From assembly GCA_023423715.1 (NCBI GenBank), contig JAFAFC010000006.1, forward strand, positions 39,511 through 103,510: a stretch of DNA of 64,000 nucleotides, given 5' to 3'. Made by a program: the position numbers and the translations under genes. Source of the DNA: Bacteroidota bacterium. Its GTDB lineage: Bacteria > Bacteroidota > Bacteroidia > Flavobacteriales > Weeksellaceae. Positions 1 to 9,042 of this stretch are shown piece after piece. The notes beneath the pieces are model-generated. The model made no database searches, was not told where the DNA came from, and saw only the letters and a list, made by a program, of their open reading frames with translations. Each line of letters opens with the position of its first letter. Within the stretch, counting starts at the first letter, position 1.

Positions 1-885
1 GGCTTCATTATGATTTATTTAATGCGTTATACCTTAGCAACGAAACAGCCAGCAATGACGGCTGCTACGATGGCCAAAGTATTATCGTATGGACAGAATA
101 CAGAAAAAAATTACTCTTCATTTGCATCCGTAGTTGCCAAAATGTTCCGATCTCAATTCATTGCCTTTGTGGGGAATGTCTTGTGGGCATTTCCTGTAGC
201 TTTGGCGATTATTTATGGATTGGATGTATTGTTAAATCAAAATTTTGCGGTTGAAAAATCGGATACCTTGCTGAAAGATCTCAACCCATTTGAGTCTAAA
301 GCAATTCTTCACGCATCAATCGCTGGTTTTTACCTTTTTATTTCTGGGATTATTGCTGGAAATGTCGGGAATAACTCGGTTTTTTATAAGATTCCGTTGC
401 GAATCGCTAAAAACCCTTTGGTAAATCAAGTTTTTGGGCAGAAGTTCGCAAATACAGTTTCTGATTATTATTCGAAAAACTGGGCGGGAATTGTTTCTAA
501 TTTCTGGTTTGGGATTTGTCTCGGAGCAACTGGAACAATTGGGAAGTTTCTAGGATTGGATTTAGATATTCGCCACATTACGTTCGCTGCTGGGAACTTG
601 GCTTTAGGCCTTTACGGGAAAGATTTTAATGTAGAAATCAATGTCTTTTTGATTTGTTTCTTTACCGTTTTCTTAATTGGATTTTTCAACTTTATTGTGA
701 GTTTTGGACTTTCTATGTTGTTGGCATTCCGGTCTCGTAAAATTGATTTTTCAGAATTTGTGCAGATTTTTAAAGCCATCGGAACGTATTTTATGCAAAA
801 TCCGGTTCGCTTTTTTATTCCGATTCGTTCGAATTTGGATTCATCTGCCAAGGAAATTCTTGATCAAACGGTTTCTAAAAAATAA
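1..885 (+). CDS. Site-specific recombinase (Gcr-like) family membrane protein, 3' part
   Basis: The reading frame is open from base 1, so the N-terminal part lies outside the window; about 294 residues are visible. It has at least four or five hydrophobic segments (for example around LWAFPVALAIIYGLDVLL, and a strongly hydrophobic stretch FLICFFTVFLIGFFNFIVSF near the end) separated by basic loops. This fits the C-terminal half of the family annotated as 'site-specific recombinase' (Gcr type, usually about 650-700 residues). That name is historical: the sequence looks like an integral membrane protein and I see no recombinase catalytic motif. The stop overlaps the convergent DUF721 gene by 11 bp. 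Family call is moderately sure; biochemical role is unknown. Confidence 0.7.
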   Translation, partial: GFIMIYLMRYTLATKQPAMTAATMAKVLSYGQNTEKNYSSFASVVAKMFRSQFIAFVGNVLWAFPVALAIIYGLDVLLNQNFAVEKSDTLLKDLNPFESKAILHASIAGFYLFISGIIAGNVGNNSVFYKIPLRIAKNPLVNQVFGQKFANTVSDYYSKNWAGIVSNFWFGICLGATGTIGKFLGLDLDIRHITFAAGNLALGLYGKDFNVEINVFLICFFTVFLIGFFNFIVSFGLSMLLAFRSRKIDFSEFVQIFKAIGTYFMQNPVRFFIPIRSNLDSSAKEILDQTVSKK

Positions 886-1171
886 AAACTTCGTTTACGA
901 AATCTTCACCAAATTTTTCTTTGAATTTCTTCAAGAAAAAAGATTTTCTCATGTTGAAATCATGACGCATTAAGTCTGATTGAATTCTGATACTTACGAC
1001 TTTATCTTTAAAATCCACCTGAATAATTTCTTTGAAAAAGGTTTCGTCAAGATATTCTTCGAGGAAATCTTTGATTTCAAAAGCTTTCAGTTTATCTTCA
1101 AAACCATAAAGACGAGCCAATGATTGCACGAGTTCCGAAGACTGATATTCGCGTTTCTTCTTGTATTTCAT
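875..1171 (-). CDS. DUF721 (DciA-like) family protein
   Basis: A 98-residue basic protein with the compact DUF721 pattern, including a beta-strand segment (VVSIRIQSDLMRHDFNMRK) typical of the family core. DUF721 genes next to recF occur in several phyla. The related DciA protein is the ancestral loader or partner of the replicative helicase DnaB, so a role at replication initiation or with nucleic acid is plausible but inferred. It starts 3 nt downstream of recF and is the last gene of the leftward UbiA-like/recF/DUF721 operon. Its end overlaps the convergent membrane-protein gene by 11 bp. Confidence 0.75.
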   Translation of the reverse strand: MKYKKKREYQSSELVQSLARLYGFEDKLKAFEIKDFLEEYLDETFFKEIIQVDFKDKVVSIRIQSDLMRHDFNMRKSFFLKKFKEKFGEDFVNEVFIF

Positions 1172-1174
1172 GGC

Positions 1175-2254
1175 TTAAATTTCAAAGATTTTACTTTCTT
1201 CATTAATTTGTTTTACAACACTTTCTGTTCGTTCTCGATGCGTATCCGAAATAAACATCTGGCCGAAGTTTTCCTTATTCACTAACGAAATTAGTTGGGA
1301 AACGCGGTGGTCATCCAATTTATCAAAAATATCATCCAAAAGAAGGATAGGAGATTTTCCTGTTAATTCTTTGATTCGGTTGATTTGAGCCAATTTCAGC
1401 GCAATTAAAAACGATTTTTGCTGCCCTTGTGAACCAATTTTTTTAATTAAATTTTTATTCATCTCGAAGACCAAATCATCTTTATGAATTCCTTTCGAAG
1501 TGTAGGTCAATTGACGGTCACGCTCTCTGTTTTCTTCTAAAAGTTGAGTAAAACTTGCTTCGGACAAATGCGATTCATACGTGACATCTATTCTTTCTTT
1601 TCCTCCCGAAATAATCTCATAAAAATGCTGAATTATTGGGTTTAGTTGATCTACAAATGCTTTTCTTTTCTCAAAAATTTTCGTTCCAAATTGGGTTATA
1701 GGATCGTTGTAAATATCCAAAGAATCCTGATCGTACGTTCGGTTTTTACTGAAGTATTTCAACAACGCATTTCGTTGCTGAATGGTTTTTTGATATTGAA
1801 TTAAATCATACAAATACTCCGAATCGGTTTGCGAAATCATCGAATCGAGGAACCGACGTCTGCTTTCCCCAGAATCCGAAATTAAATTGGAATCGTAAGG
1901 CGAAATAATCACACTAGGTAAGTAACCAACATGTTCTGCCATGCGATCATAAGTCTTTTCATTTTTCTTAATGGACTTTTTCGCATCTTTGGAATAAATA
2001 ATCTTGATAAGGTCTTCTTTATCCTGATTTTCAACCTCGGCATGAATGGCAAAAAAGTCTTCATCATTCTCAATATTTTGAGAATCTGTATTTCCTAAAA
2101 AACTTTTTCCAACCGAAAGGTAATATAATGCATCTAATATATTAGTTTTCCCAACTCCGTTGTTTCCAACAAAACAATTGATTTGCGGAGAAAGCTCAAA
2201 ATGCTTTTCAGAGTGGTTTTTAAAATGCGTTAAGGTTAGTTTTCGGACAATCAT
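1175..2254 (-). CDS. recF: DNA replication and repair protein RecF
   Basis: RecF is the SMC-like ABC ATPase that loads RecA at single-strand gaps together with RecO and RecR. The 359-residue protein has the usual RecF length. The Walker A motif GNNGVGKT is at residues 30-37, the ABC signature region GSQGQQKS comes late in the protein, and Walker B is LLLDDIFDKLDD followed by the D-loop region. The start is 3 nt after the UbiA-like gene stop and the stop is 3 nt before the DUF721 gene, so the three are almost certainly co-transcribed. It is not next to dnaA/dnaN in this window, as is common in Bacteroidota. Confidence 0.97.
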   Translation of the reverse strand: MIVRKLTLTHFKNHSEKHFELSPQINCFVGNNGVGKTNILDALYYLSVGKSFLGNTDSQNIENDEDFFAIHAEVENQDKEDLIKIIYSKDAKKSIKKNEKTYDRMAEHVGYLPSVIISPYDSNLISDSGESRRRFLDSMISQTDSEYLYDLIQYQKTIQQRNALLKYFSKNRTYDQDSLDIYNDPITQFGTKIFEKRKAFVDQLNPIIQHFYEIISGGKERIDVTYESHLSEASFTQLLEENRERDRQLTYTSKGIHKDDLVFEMNKNLIKKIGSQGQQKSFLIALKLAQINRIKELTGKSPILLLDDIFDKLDDHRVSQLISLVNKENFGQMFISDTHRERTESVVKQINEESKIFEI

Positions 2255-2257
2255 TCG

Positions 2258-3013
2258 TCAAAAATACTCCAATAAAATCAGAATTAAAAACGGTAGGGCG
2301 CAACATGTTTCTACGCCAACCGAAAAATATGCATCTGATTTTTCTGAAGAAGCATAGAGTATAAGTGGAATTGTGAGTAATGTTGAAATTATTATAGCCA
2401 AAGAATATGGTGAAGACAACCAAAATATAGAAATGATACATGCTGAAACTAAAAATACGATGGCTAAAAGCTTTGTTTTTTTAACGCCAATGAGTTTGGG
2501 AAACGTCAGTACTTCATCTTCTTTCATATCTCGGATGTCAAATGGTAAAACCAAAGCGGTGATCCATAGAAAAGTAATGAAAAAAATAGGGAAGTTGGGC
2601 GTGGATTGTGTGAGCCAAGAATTCATCAAGCCCCAGACAAAACCGACATAAAATATTTTTAATAACGGAATTTTCCGGATATATAAAGCTAAAAATTGAC
2701 TATTATAAAGCAGTCCTAATATCACAATAATTAACCAATGAAGAAGGCGCTGGCTGTTGTGATTTTCAATAATTAAATAGGCGCAACCTATACCTGCAAT
2801 TGCATTGATACCTAAAATGGTGTAAAAATAAGGTGTGTACTGATATTTTGTGTAGAGATAACCGCAGAAATAGGTGATGAAGATGAGTAAGAATGAGGGA
2901 AAACGGAACGTATTTTGTTCAAGCATAAAAAACGTTGCCAATAAACTTCCCATTAAGGAAACGTAAATTTGGCTATCAACAAACGTTTTTTTTAATAAAT
3001 TTAAGAGGTTCAT
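2258..3013 (-). CDS. UbiA-like integral membrane protein
   Basis: A 251-residue, very hydrophobic protein with about eight predicted membrane helices. The DIRDMKEDE segment in the second half resembles the second Asp-rich motif of UbiA prenyltransferases. The first Asp-rich motif (NDxxDxxxD) that should follow helix 2 is not visible: the equivalent loop reads YLYTKYQYTPYF. It may therefore be a divergent UbiA-superfamily enzyme with an unusual substrate, or a protein that has lost the activity. First gene of the operon with recF and DUF721. The link to recF is probably only shared transcription. Function not known. Confidence 0.6.
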   Translation of the reverse strand: MNLLNLLKKTFVDSQIYVSLMGSLLATFFMLEQNTFRFPSFLLIFITYFCGYLYTKYQYTPYFYTILGINAIAGIGCAYLIIENHNSQRLLHWLIIVILGLLYNSQFLALYIRKIPLLKIFYVGFVWGLMNSWLTQSTPNFPIFFITFLWITALVLPFDIRDMKEDEVLTFPKLIGVKKTKLLAIVFLVSACIISIFWLSSPYSLAIIISTLLTIPLILYASSEKSDAYFSVGVETCCALPFLILILLEYF

Positions 3014-3031
3014 TTTGGAGGTTCAAAAGAA

Positions 3032-3039
3032 TACTTTTG
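3032..3039 (+). promoter_or_regulatory. -7 promoter element for the alpha-2-macroglobulin gene
   Basis: TACTTTTG matches the Bacteroidota -7 consensus TAnnTTTG and lies 32 nt before the start codon. It forms one arm of the inverted repeat CAAAAG-n4-CTTTTG (3024-3039) between the two divergent genes. No TTG at a normal -33 spacing was seen. Confidence 0.55.
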
Positions 3040-3071
3040 TTCCTAATTTTGAGATTTAAACAACCAAAAAT

Positions 3072-6000
3072 ATGAAAAAAATTGGTCTTTTTTTATTGAT
3101 ATTCGTATCGATATTTGCTTGGTCGCAGTCGTATTACGATACCCAGTGGAAGAAAATTCAAGAGAATTACAAATTGGGCAAATACAACTCCAATCTTCCT
3201 ATTCTAAAAGAAATTAAAAACCAAGCCATGAAGGACAATAACACCGTACAACTTGTAAAAGCCCTAAAAGGGGAATTCAGTATTTTCTCGCTAACGGAAG
3301 ACGACACGCAGAATGATGCCGTTTCGCAATATTTTGCACGTCTAGTTGAAGTTGAAAAAGGACTTTCTGGAGATGATCTGCTGCTTTTTCAAGTATTAAA
3401 GATTGAATTTGTTCAGCAATTCTACGAGCAAGAGCAATGGGAAATTAATCAAAGAACCAATATTGATAAACTCGATTTAGCGAGCATTGAAACGTGGAGT
3501 AAACTGGATTACAAAAATTATCTCGGTCAAGAATATGCAAAACTTGATTCACAGAAAGATAAATTAAAATCCATTTCGCTTTCCAAATACAAAGGTATTT
3601 TCGAAGGCGAAAAAATTGATGAAATTTATTATCCGTATCTCTACGATTGGTATGCTAAAGACTATATATCGTTTTTGAAAAATCAACGTCTATTTACGCC
3701 TGATGAAGTTTCAGTAAATCGTAAAAAGGCAGATCAAATCGTTGATGATTTAGCCAATTCTAGCAAAGGCGATGCTTGGTTGATGAATCAATTATATAAA
3801 ATTGATTACGATTGTGAAAAAAATCAATGCAAAGATCGTTTAGACAAGTTGAAAGCACTTTACAAATCGGAAACTGGAAAAGATTTCAAAGGAAAAATTG
3901 CTGCTGAAATTATGCAGCAATACATGAATAAAAGTGAATTTAAAGAAGCGATTGCTATTGCTGAAGATGCCAAAGCAAAATATAAAGACACCCGTTTTAT
4001 TAATGAGGTTATCAATTTAGAAAACAACATTAAATCTTCGTCTTTGGTCATCAATTATGAAGAGCAAACGCAAGTTTCCAAGCCTATTCATATTGTAGCT
4101 GAAACGAAAAATACATCCGCTTTTTCTTTAAATATTTACGCAGTAACTTCTGATGTTGATGGATTTTTCAAATATTCTCAAGATTCATACAGAACGCCGT
4201 TTAAAGCGGTGAAAAAAACATTGTTTCGAAAAGATCAATTTGATCTAACCGATCCTAAAGATTACAAAGTTCATAAAACATCTTTGGAAATCAAGCCACT
4301 TCCTGCTGGGATCTATATGGTAGAATATTTGGTGAACAACGCGGTTGCAGGAGATTTTTACTTTTTAGTTTCAGATAATAAGATTTTATACGGCGACCGA
4401 AGTAAAGATGCTGGAATGCAATTGAGATTGGTGAAGAATGAGAATGGACAAGCAACCCAAGCAAAATCGGTGATTGCGAAAACAATTGTGTACTCAAAAC
4501 CACCGGTAACTTCTACGGTTTCGGTTTCTAAGGAAAGTACGTTTGTTGTTCCAATGGATTCGGAAACCTATTATCAAGATGTATTGATTCAAGAAGCAGG
4601 AACTCAAAACTTCAACCTTTTCAATTTAAATCGAAGAAACTCGTATCGTTCAACGGAAGATCGTGTAAGAAAATGGGGACAAATTTTCTTAGATCGTGCT
4701 ATTTATAGACCTGGACAAGTCGTTTATTTCAAAGTGATTGCCCGTAAAATTGAAGATCAAAAAGAAACCGTACTCACAAACGATTCGCAAACCATAATCT
4801 TACGCGACGCAAATGGTGAAGAAGTAAGTAAGCAAACGTTCAAAACCAATGAATTTGGTTCGTATAACGGAAGTTTTACCTTGCCTAAAGGGAAGTTAAA
4901 CGGGCAGTATTCACTTGTAGTTGATGAAACGGACTTGGATATGTATGCAAGTTTCGCTGTGGAAGAATACAAACGTCCAAAGTTTGAAGTAACGTTTGAA
5001 CCAATTAAAGACGAATACAAATACGGACAAACCATCGAAGTGAAAGGAAAAGCGATGATGTTTTCTGGTGTTCCGATGAGTAATTCGAAAGTGAATTACG
5101 AAATTAAAAAACAAAATATTCGTTGGCGTTATTTCTGGTGGTATCCACGTGTGGATGAACTTCAGAACTCCATTTTGGGCGAAGCGGTTACCAATGAAAA
5201 AGGAGAATTTACAATTAAAGTAAAGCTTGAAAAAGACGAAAAAATCGAAGGAATCCAAATTGATAACTATCAAATTAATGCGTCGGTAACGGACTTGAAC
5301 GGTGAAACGCAATCTAACGAAACTTCGGTAAAAGTGGCGTCTGTGTCGCATTATATCAAGGTGGACGATATTAAGGAAGCTTCTACAGATAAAGAAATTA
5401 AAACGAAAGTTGCGACCAACAATTACAACGATCAACCGTTGAAAAAGTCGTATCAAGTGAAACTTTCAAAGTTGAAAGGAGAAGAGCGTGTTTTGCGAAA
5501 TAACTTCTCATATTCTATTCAAGATACACCGAAATTTTCGAAAGAAGAGTTTGTAAAACTTTTCCCTCATGATGCGTATTTGGCAACAGAAAAATCGTAC
5601 AAAAATAGAATTGAAAAACAGATTTGGGACAAGAAAAATCAATCAGGTGACGAGTTGAATTTAGGAAAACTGGAAGCTGGAAAGTATCTTTTAGAAGTGT
5701 ATAACATCGAAGGTAAAGACACGATCAAAGCGGTTGACGAATTTGATGTTTGGGATGATAAAACCTTAGCTAAAGATCAAAACCCGTTCTTGTATGTTAA
5801 AACCTTAACTCCTGAAGTGGAGCGCAATGCAAAAGCGAAATTTTTAATCTATTCTGCGATTCCAAAAGCTTTGGTGCGTATTTACATTCAAGATGGAAAA
5901 GGTGGAATTCGTATTGAAGAAAAAGAAATTACGAAAGGCGTTCTTCCTTATGCGATTGATATGCCTCAAGATAAATCAATTTCTTATGTGAATGTACAAT

Positions 6001-8945
6001 TCCAGTTGGCTTCGTATAATGATGTGCAAACGCAAGAAATTAGTGTGTCTGTAAAATCTGAAACCAAGCCTCTTAAAATTGAAACAACGACCTTTAGAGA
6101 CAAGCTTCAACCAGGACAAAAAGAGCGTTGGTCGGTAAAAGTTACAGGAAATGATCAAGAAAAAATCAATGCCGAAGTTTTGGCTAATATGTACGATATG
6201 TCTTTGGATCAGTTCGCTGTGAATACCTATTCATGGAGTTCTTATGTGCCGCCAAGATATTTTGATTCGTATGCGGTTGGAAATAATTTGTTGAGAAAAT
6301 ATTTTAGTCGCAGAGTCAATCATTTGAAAACGAAACCAATTTTTGCACCTTCATTTTCTTGGTATGATGGCGGTTTAGGTTACACAAGAATGTTACGCGC
6401 CAATATGTCGGTTGACTCTGCAGTTTATGAAACGGCAGGAAATCAAAGTATTGATGAAGTCGTTGTTGTAGGTTACGGAACTCAAAAGAAAACCGCGAAT
6501 ATGGCAGCTCCAGCCGCACCAATGGCTAAAGCTGATATGGAATCTGATGCGGCTGCTTCTTTAATTGCAGAAGTTCCAGATCATGTGAAAGAAGACAAAG
6601 GGAAAGTTCCATTGCGCCAGAATTTCAATGAAACGGCTTTCTTTTATCCAAATCTAAAAACAGACGAACAAGGAAATGTACATTTTGAATTTACATCTCC
6701 AGAAGCGCTTACGCAATGGAAAGTGATGTTTTTAGCACATACAAAAGATGCTCGTGGAGCTGTTTTGGAAAAAGAAGTGGTTACGCAAAAAGAATTTTCA
6801 ATTACACCAAACTATCCTCGTTTCTTACGTGAAGGTGATGAAATTCAGTTGCAAACGAAGTTGAGTAACATTACAACTCAAGTGTTATCAGGTTCGGCTA
6901 AATTGCAGATTTTAGATGCGTTTACGAACGAAGATATTAGTGAGAAATTTGGTTTAAGTCAGCTAACTCAAGTGACAGGTCATAATTTCGAACAAGCATT
7001 TAAATTGGATGGAAATGCAAGTGAAATGGTATTTTGGAATCTGAAAGTTCCGAACAACGTTTCGTCTGTTGTATTCAAAATTATTGCAAAAGCTGGAAAT
7101 TTCTCAGACGGAGAACAAAAAGGAATTGCGATTTTACCAAACAGAATGTTGGTTACGGATGCCTTACCGATTTTCGTTAAAGAAGGTCAAACCAAAACAT
7201 TCACATTAGATGCGTTGAAAAATTCCAATTCAAAAACGTTATCAAATGTTTCGAATACGTTGGAGTTAACAACCAACCCAATTTGGGAAATTATGTTTGC
7301 ATTACCAAGCTTGAAAGATGATTTATCACTTTCTGCGGATGTGGTGTTCAACAAATGGTTTGCGGATGTTATTGCTTCGGAAATTTTCAAAGCAAATCCA
7401 AGAATGAAGCAAGTGTTTGATGAATATCAAGCGAAAGGTTTATTGGTTTCTAATTTGGAGAAAAACCAAGAATTGAAACAACTTTTACTAGAAGAGACGC
7501 CTTGGGTTTTGGATAGCAAATCGGAAACTGAGCAAATGCAAAAATTAGCTCGTCTGTTTGATGCTAATACCATGAGACAATCAATTCATTCGGATTGGGA
7601 TGAGTTGCTTCAATTGCAAAACCCAGATGGCGGATTCAGTTGGTATCGTGGATATCCAAGTTCATACTACAACTCGTTGTATATTTTGAAGAATTTGGGA
7701 AGATTAAACCAATGGTTGAAAACAAATGTTGCTGATTATCAATCGGATTCTCAAAGCGAAATGGTTGGGGATTTAATTCGATATGTTGATGATCAAGTAA
7801 ACACGTATTATCGCACCGATAAAGATCATATTTGGAATAACTTTGTGTTGGATTATTTAGATACGCGTCAGTATTGGGAGTCTCAATATCCATTGAAAGG
7901 AAAAGGCGCAACGTTGAAAGCAGCGGTGATTAAAAAAGCACCAACAGCGGAAATTAAAGATTTCACATTCTTTGGATTGCACCGTGCCGCGATGTTGTTT
8001 GATCAATACGGATTGAAAAATGTGTCTAAAAAATTAATGACGTATTTGAAAGAAACTTCGGTTCAATCGGAAACGCAAGGAGTCTATTGGAAACAAAACT
8101 TGAACGATTGGGGATGGTATAGCGTGAAAACTGTAAATCACGCAGGAGCTTTGGAAGCGTTCCAAAAATTGCAACCTCAAGACATGAATTTCATCGAAGA
8201 AATGAAAATCTGGTTGATTACGCAGAAAGAAGTGAATTCTTGGGATACGTCTCGAAGTACAGCGGAAGTGATTTATACCATCTTAAATTCTGGAAAATCA
8301 TGGACAACACCAGAAAGCGATAAAGCTGAAATCATTTGGGGTGGGAAACAGCTTCAACCTCAGACGCAAGCAACAGGATATGTAAAACAAGCTGTTGTTT
8401 CTGATCAGTTGAATCGTGACTTGTCAACCGTAACGGTTAAGAAAACAAGTCCTGGTGTTGTTCAAGGTGGCGTGTTCTGGCAGTATTACGAGGATTTGGA
8501 TAAAATTAAATCATCTGAAACCTATGTTTCTGTTGTTAAAGAATTGTACAAAAAAGTAAAAACAACGAATGGTGAAGAACTTCAAAAAATTACAGCCAAT
8601 ACACCGCTTAAAATCGGAGATAAAGTAACGGTTCGTATGATTTTGAACACCGATCGTAATATGGAGTTTGTGCATATTAAAGATATGCGTGCTGCCGGTT
8701 TCGAGCCAATAGATGTACTATCAAGCTACCAATGGAAAAATAATCTAGGTTACTATCAATCAACGAAAGATGCCTCTACCAATTTCTATGTGGAAGTAAT
8801 GCCGAAAGGAAAATACGTTTTCGAGTACGATTATATTTGTAATGCCGCAGGAACGTTTAGCAACGGAATCACAACTTTGCAAAACTACTATGCGCCTCAA
8901 ATGAACTCGCATACGAAGGGCACAAAAGTGACTATCACACCATAA
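3072..8945 (+). CDS. Alpha-2-macroglobulin family protein with embedded SusC/RagA signature
   Basis: A 1957-residue secreted protein. Signal peptide at residues 1-19; a helical N-terminal domain of about 500 residues; an MG2 domain near 535-630 (begins WGQIFLDRAIYRPGQ); further macroglobulin-like repeats; an A2M domain near 1186-1280 (SPEALTQWKVMFLAHTKD); an alpha-toroid domain near 1400-1720 (NPDGGFSWYRGYPSS at about 1516); and the family C-terminal domain (MRAAGFEPIDVLSSYQW). Two oddities stand out. The thioester site expected before the toroid reads S1421-A-D-V instead of C-x-E-Q, so no thioester can form. Residues about 1127-1140 read EVVVVGYGTQKKT, the signature at the plug start of SusC/RagA TonB-linked proteins, and sit between the macroglobulin region and the A2M domain, where a bait region would be. 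A role as periplasmic or surface protease trap, or in envelope integrity, is inferred. Single-gene unit with its own promoter and terminator. Confidence 0.93.
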   Translation: MKKIGLFLLIFVSIFAWSQSYYDTQWKKIQENYKLGKYNSNLPILKEIKNQAMKDNNTVQLVKALKGEFSIFSLTEDDTQNDAVSQYFARLVEVEKGLSGDDLLLFQVLKIEFVQQFYEQEQWEINQRTNIDKLDLASIETWSKLDYKNYLGQEYAKLDSQKDKLKSISLSKYKGIFEGEKIDEIYYPYLYDWYAKDYISFLKNQRLFTPDEVSVNRKKADQIVDDLANSSKGDAWLMNQLYKIDYDCEKNQCKDRLDKLKALYKSETGKDFKGKIAAEIMQQYMNKSEFKEAIAIAEDAKAKYKDTRFINEVINLENNIKSSSLVINYEEQTQVSKPIHIVAETKNTSAFSLNIYAVTSDVDGFFKYSQDSYRTPFKAVKKTLFRKDQFDLTDPKDYKVHKTSLEIKPLPAGIYMVEYLVNNAVAGDFYFLVSDNKILYGDRSKDAGMQLRLVKNENGQATQAKSVIAKTIVYSKPPVTSTVSVSKESTFVVPMDSETYYQDVLIQEAGTQNFNLFNLNRRNSYRSTEDRVRKWGQIFLDRAIYRPGQVVYFKVIARKIEDQKETVLTNDSQTIILRDANGEEVSKQTFKTNEFGSYNGSFTLPKGKLNGQYSLVVDETDLDMYASFAVEEYKRPKFEVTFEPIKDEYKYGQTIEVKGKAMMFSGVPMSNSKVNYEIKKQNIRWRYFWWYPRVDELQNSILGEAVTNEKGEFTIKVKLEKDEKIEGIQIDNYQINASVTDLNGETQSNETSVKVASVSHYIKVDDIKEASTDKEIKTKVATNNYNDQPLKKSYQVKLSKLKGEERVLRNNFSYSIQDTPKFSKEEFVKLFPHDAYLATEKSYKNRIEKQIWDKKNQSGDELNLGKLEAGKYLLEVYNIEGKDTIKAVDEFDVWDDKTLAKDQNPFLYVKTLTPEVERNAKAKFLIYSAIPKALVRIYIQDGKGGIRIEEKEITKGVLPYAIDMPQDKSISYVNVQFQLASYNDVQTQEISVSVKSETKPLKIETTTFRDKLQPGQKERWSVKVTGNDQEKINAEVLANMYDMSLDQFAVNTYSWSSYVPPRYFDSYAVGNNLLRKYFSRRVNHLKTKPIFAPSFSWYDGGLGYTRMLRANMSVDSAVYETAGNQSIDEVVVVGYGTQKKTANMAAPAAPMAKADMESDAAASLIAEVPDHVKEDKGKVPLRQNFNETAFFYPNLKTDEQGNVHFEFTSPEALTQWKVMFLAHTKDARGAVLEKEVVTQKEFSITPNYPRFLREGDEIQLQTKLSNITTQVLSGSAKLQILDAFTNEDISEKFGLSQLTQVTGHNFEQAFKLDGNASEMVFWNLKVPNNVSSVVFKIIAKAGNFSDGEQKGIAILPNRMLVTDALPIFVKEGQTKTFTLDALKNSNSKTLSNVSNTLELTTNPIWEIMFALPSLKDDLSLSADVVFNKWFADVIASEIFKANPRMKQVFDEYQAKGLLVSNLEKNQELKQLLLEETPWVLDSKSETEQMQKLARLFDANTMRQSIHSDWDELLQLQNPDGGFSWYRGYPSSYYNSLYILKNLGRLNQWLKTNVADYQSDSQSEMVGDLIRYVDDQVNTYYRTDKDHIWNNFVLDYLDTRQYWESQYPLKGKGATLKAAVIKKAPTAEIKDFTFFGLHRAAMLFDQYGLKNVSKKLMTYLKETSVQSETQGVYWKQNLNDWGWYSVKTVNHAGALEAFQKLQPQDMNFIEEMKIWLITQKEVNSWDTSRSTAEVIYTILNSGKSWTTPESDKAEIIWGGKQLQPQTQATGYVKQAVVSDQLNRDLSTVTVKKTSPGVVQGGVFWQYYEDLDKIKSSETYVSVVKELYKKVKTTNGEELQKITANTPLKIGDKVTVRMILNTDRNMEFVHIKDMRAAGFEPIDVLSSYQWKNNLGYYQSTKDASTNFYVEVMPKGKYVFEYDYICNAAGTFSNGITTLQNYYAPQMNSHTKGTKVTITP

Positions 8946-8948
8946 TAA

Positions 8949-8983
8949 AAAAGGAGAAGTTTTTACTTCTCCTTTTATTTTTT
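8949..8983 (+). terminator. Rho-independent terminator of the alpha-2-macroglobulin gene
   Basis: Perfect 12 bp stem (AAAAGGAGAAGT / ACTTCTCCTTTT) with a TTTT loop, followed by a T-rich run, directly after the stop codon. Confidence 0.9.
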
Positions 8984-8999
8984 CGAACCTTTTTTTAAG

Positions 9000-9007
9000 T
9001 ACATTTG
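9000..9007 (+). promoter_or_regulatory. -7 promoter element for the small secreted protein gene
   Basis: TACATTTG fits TAnnTTTG and sits 35 nt before the start at 9043. No convincing -33 TTG. Confidence 0.55.
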
Positions 9008-9042
9008 TCGAAACACAAATTAAAAATTTAAAACACAAGTTA

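Noticed and set aside
1..885. A true site-specific recombinase or integrase, hence a mobile element at the left edge
   Set aside because: The visible part is a multi-helix membrane protein with no catalytic recombinase motif; the family name is historical.
4911..5456. 181-codon frame on the minus strand inside the alpha-2-macroglobulin gene
   Set aside because: Arg/Phe-rich composition typical of antisense frames; the sense strand is a clear family member over its full length.
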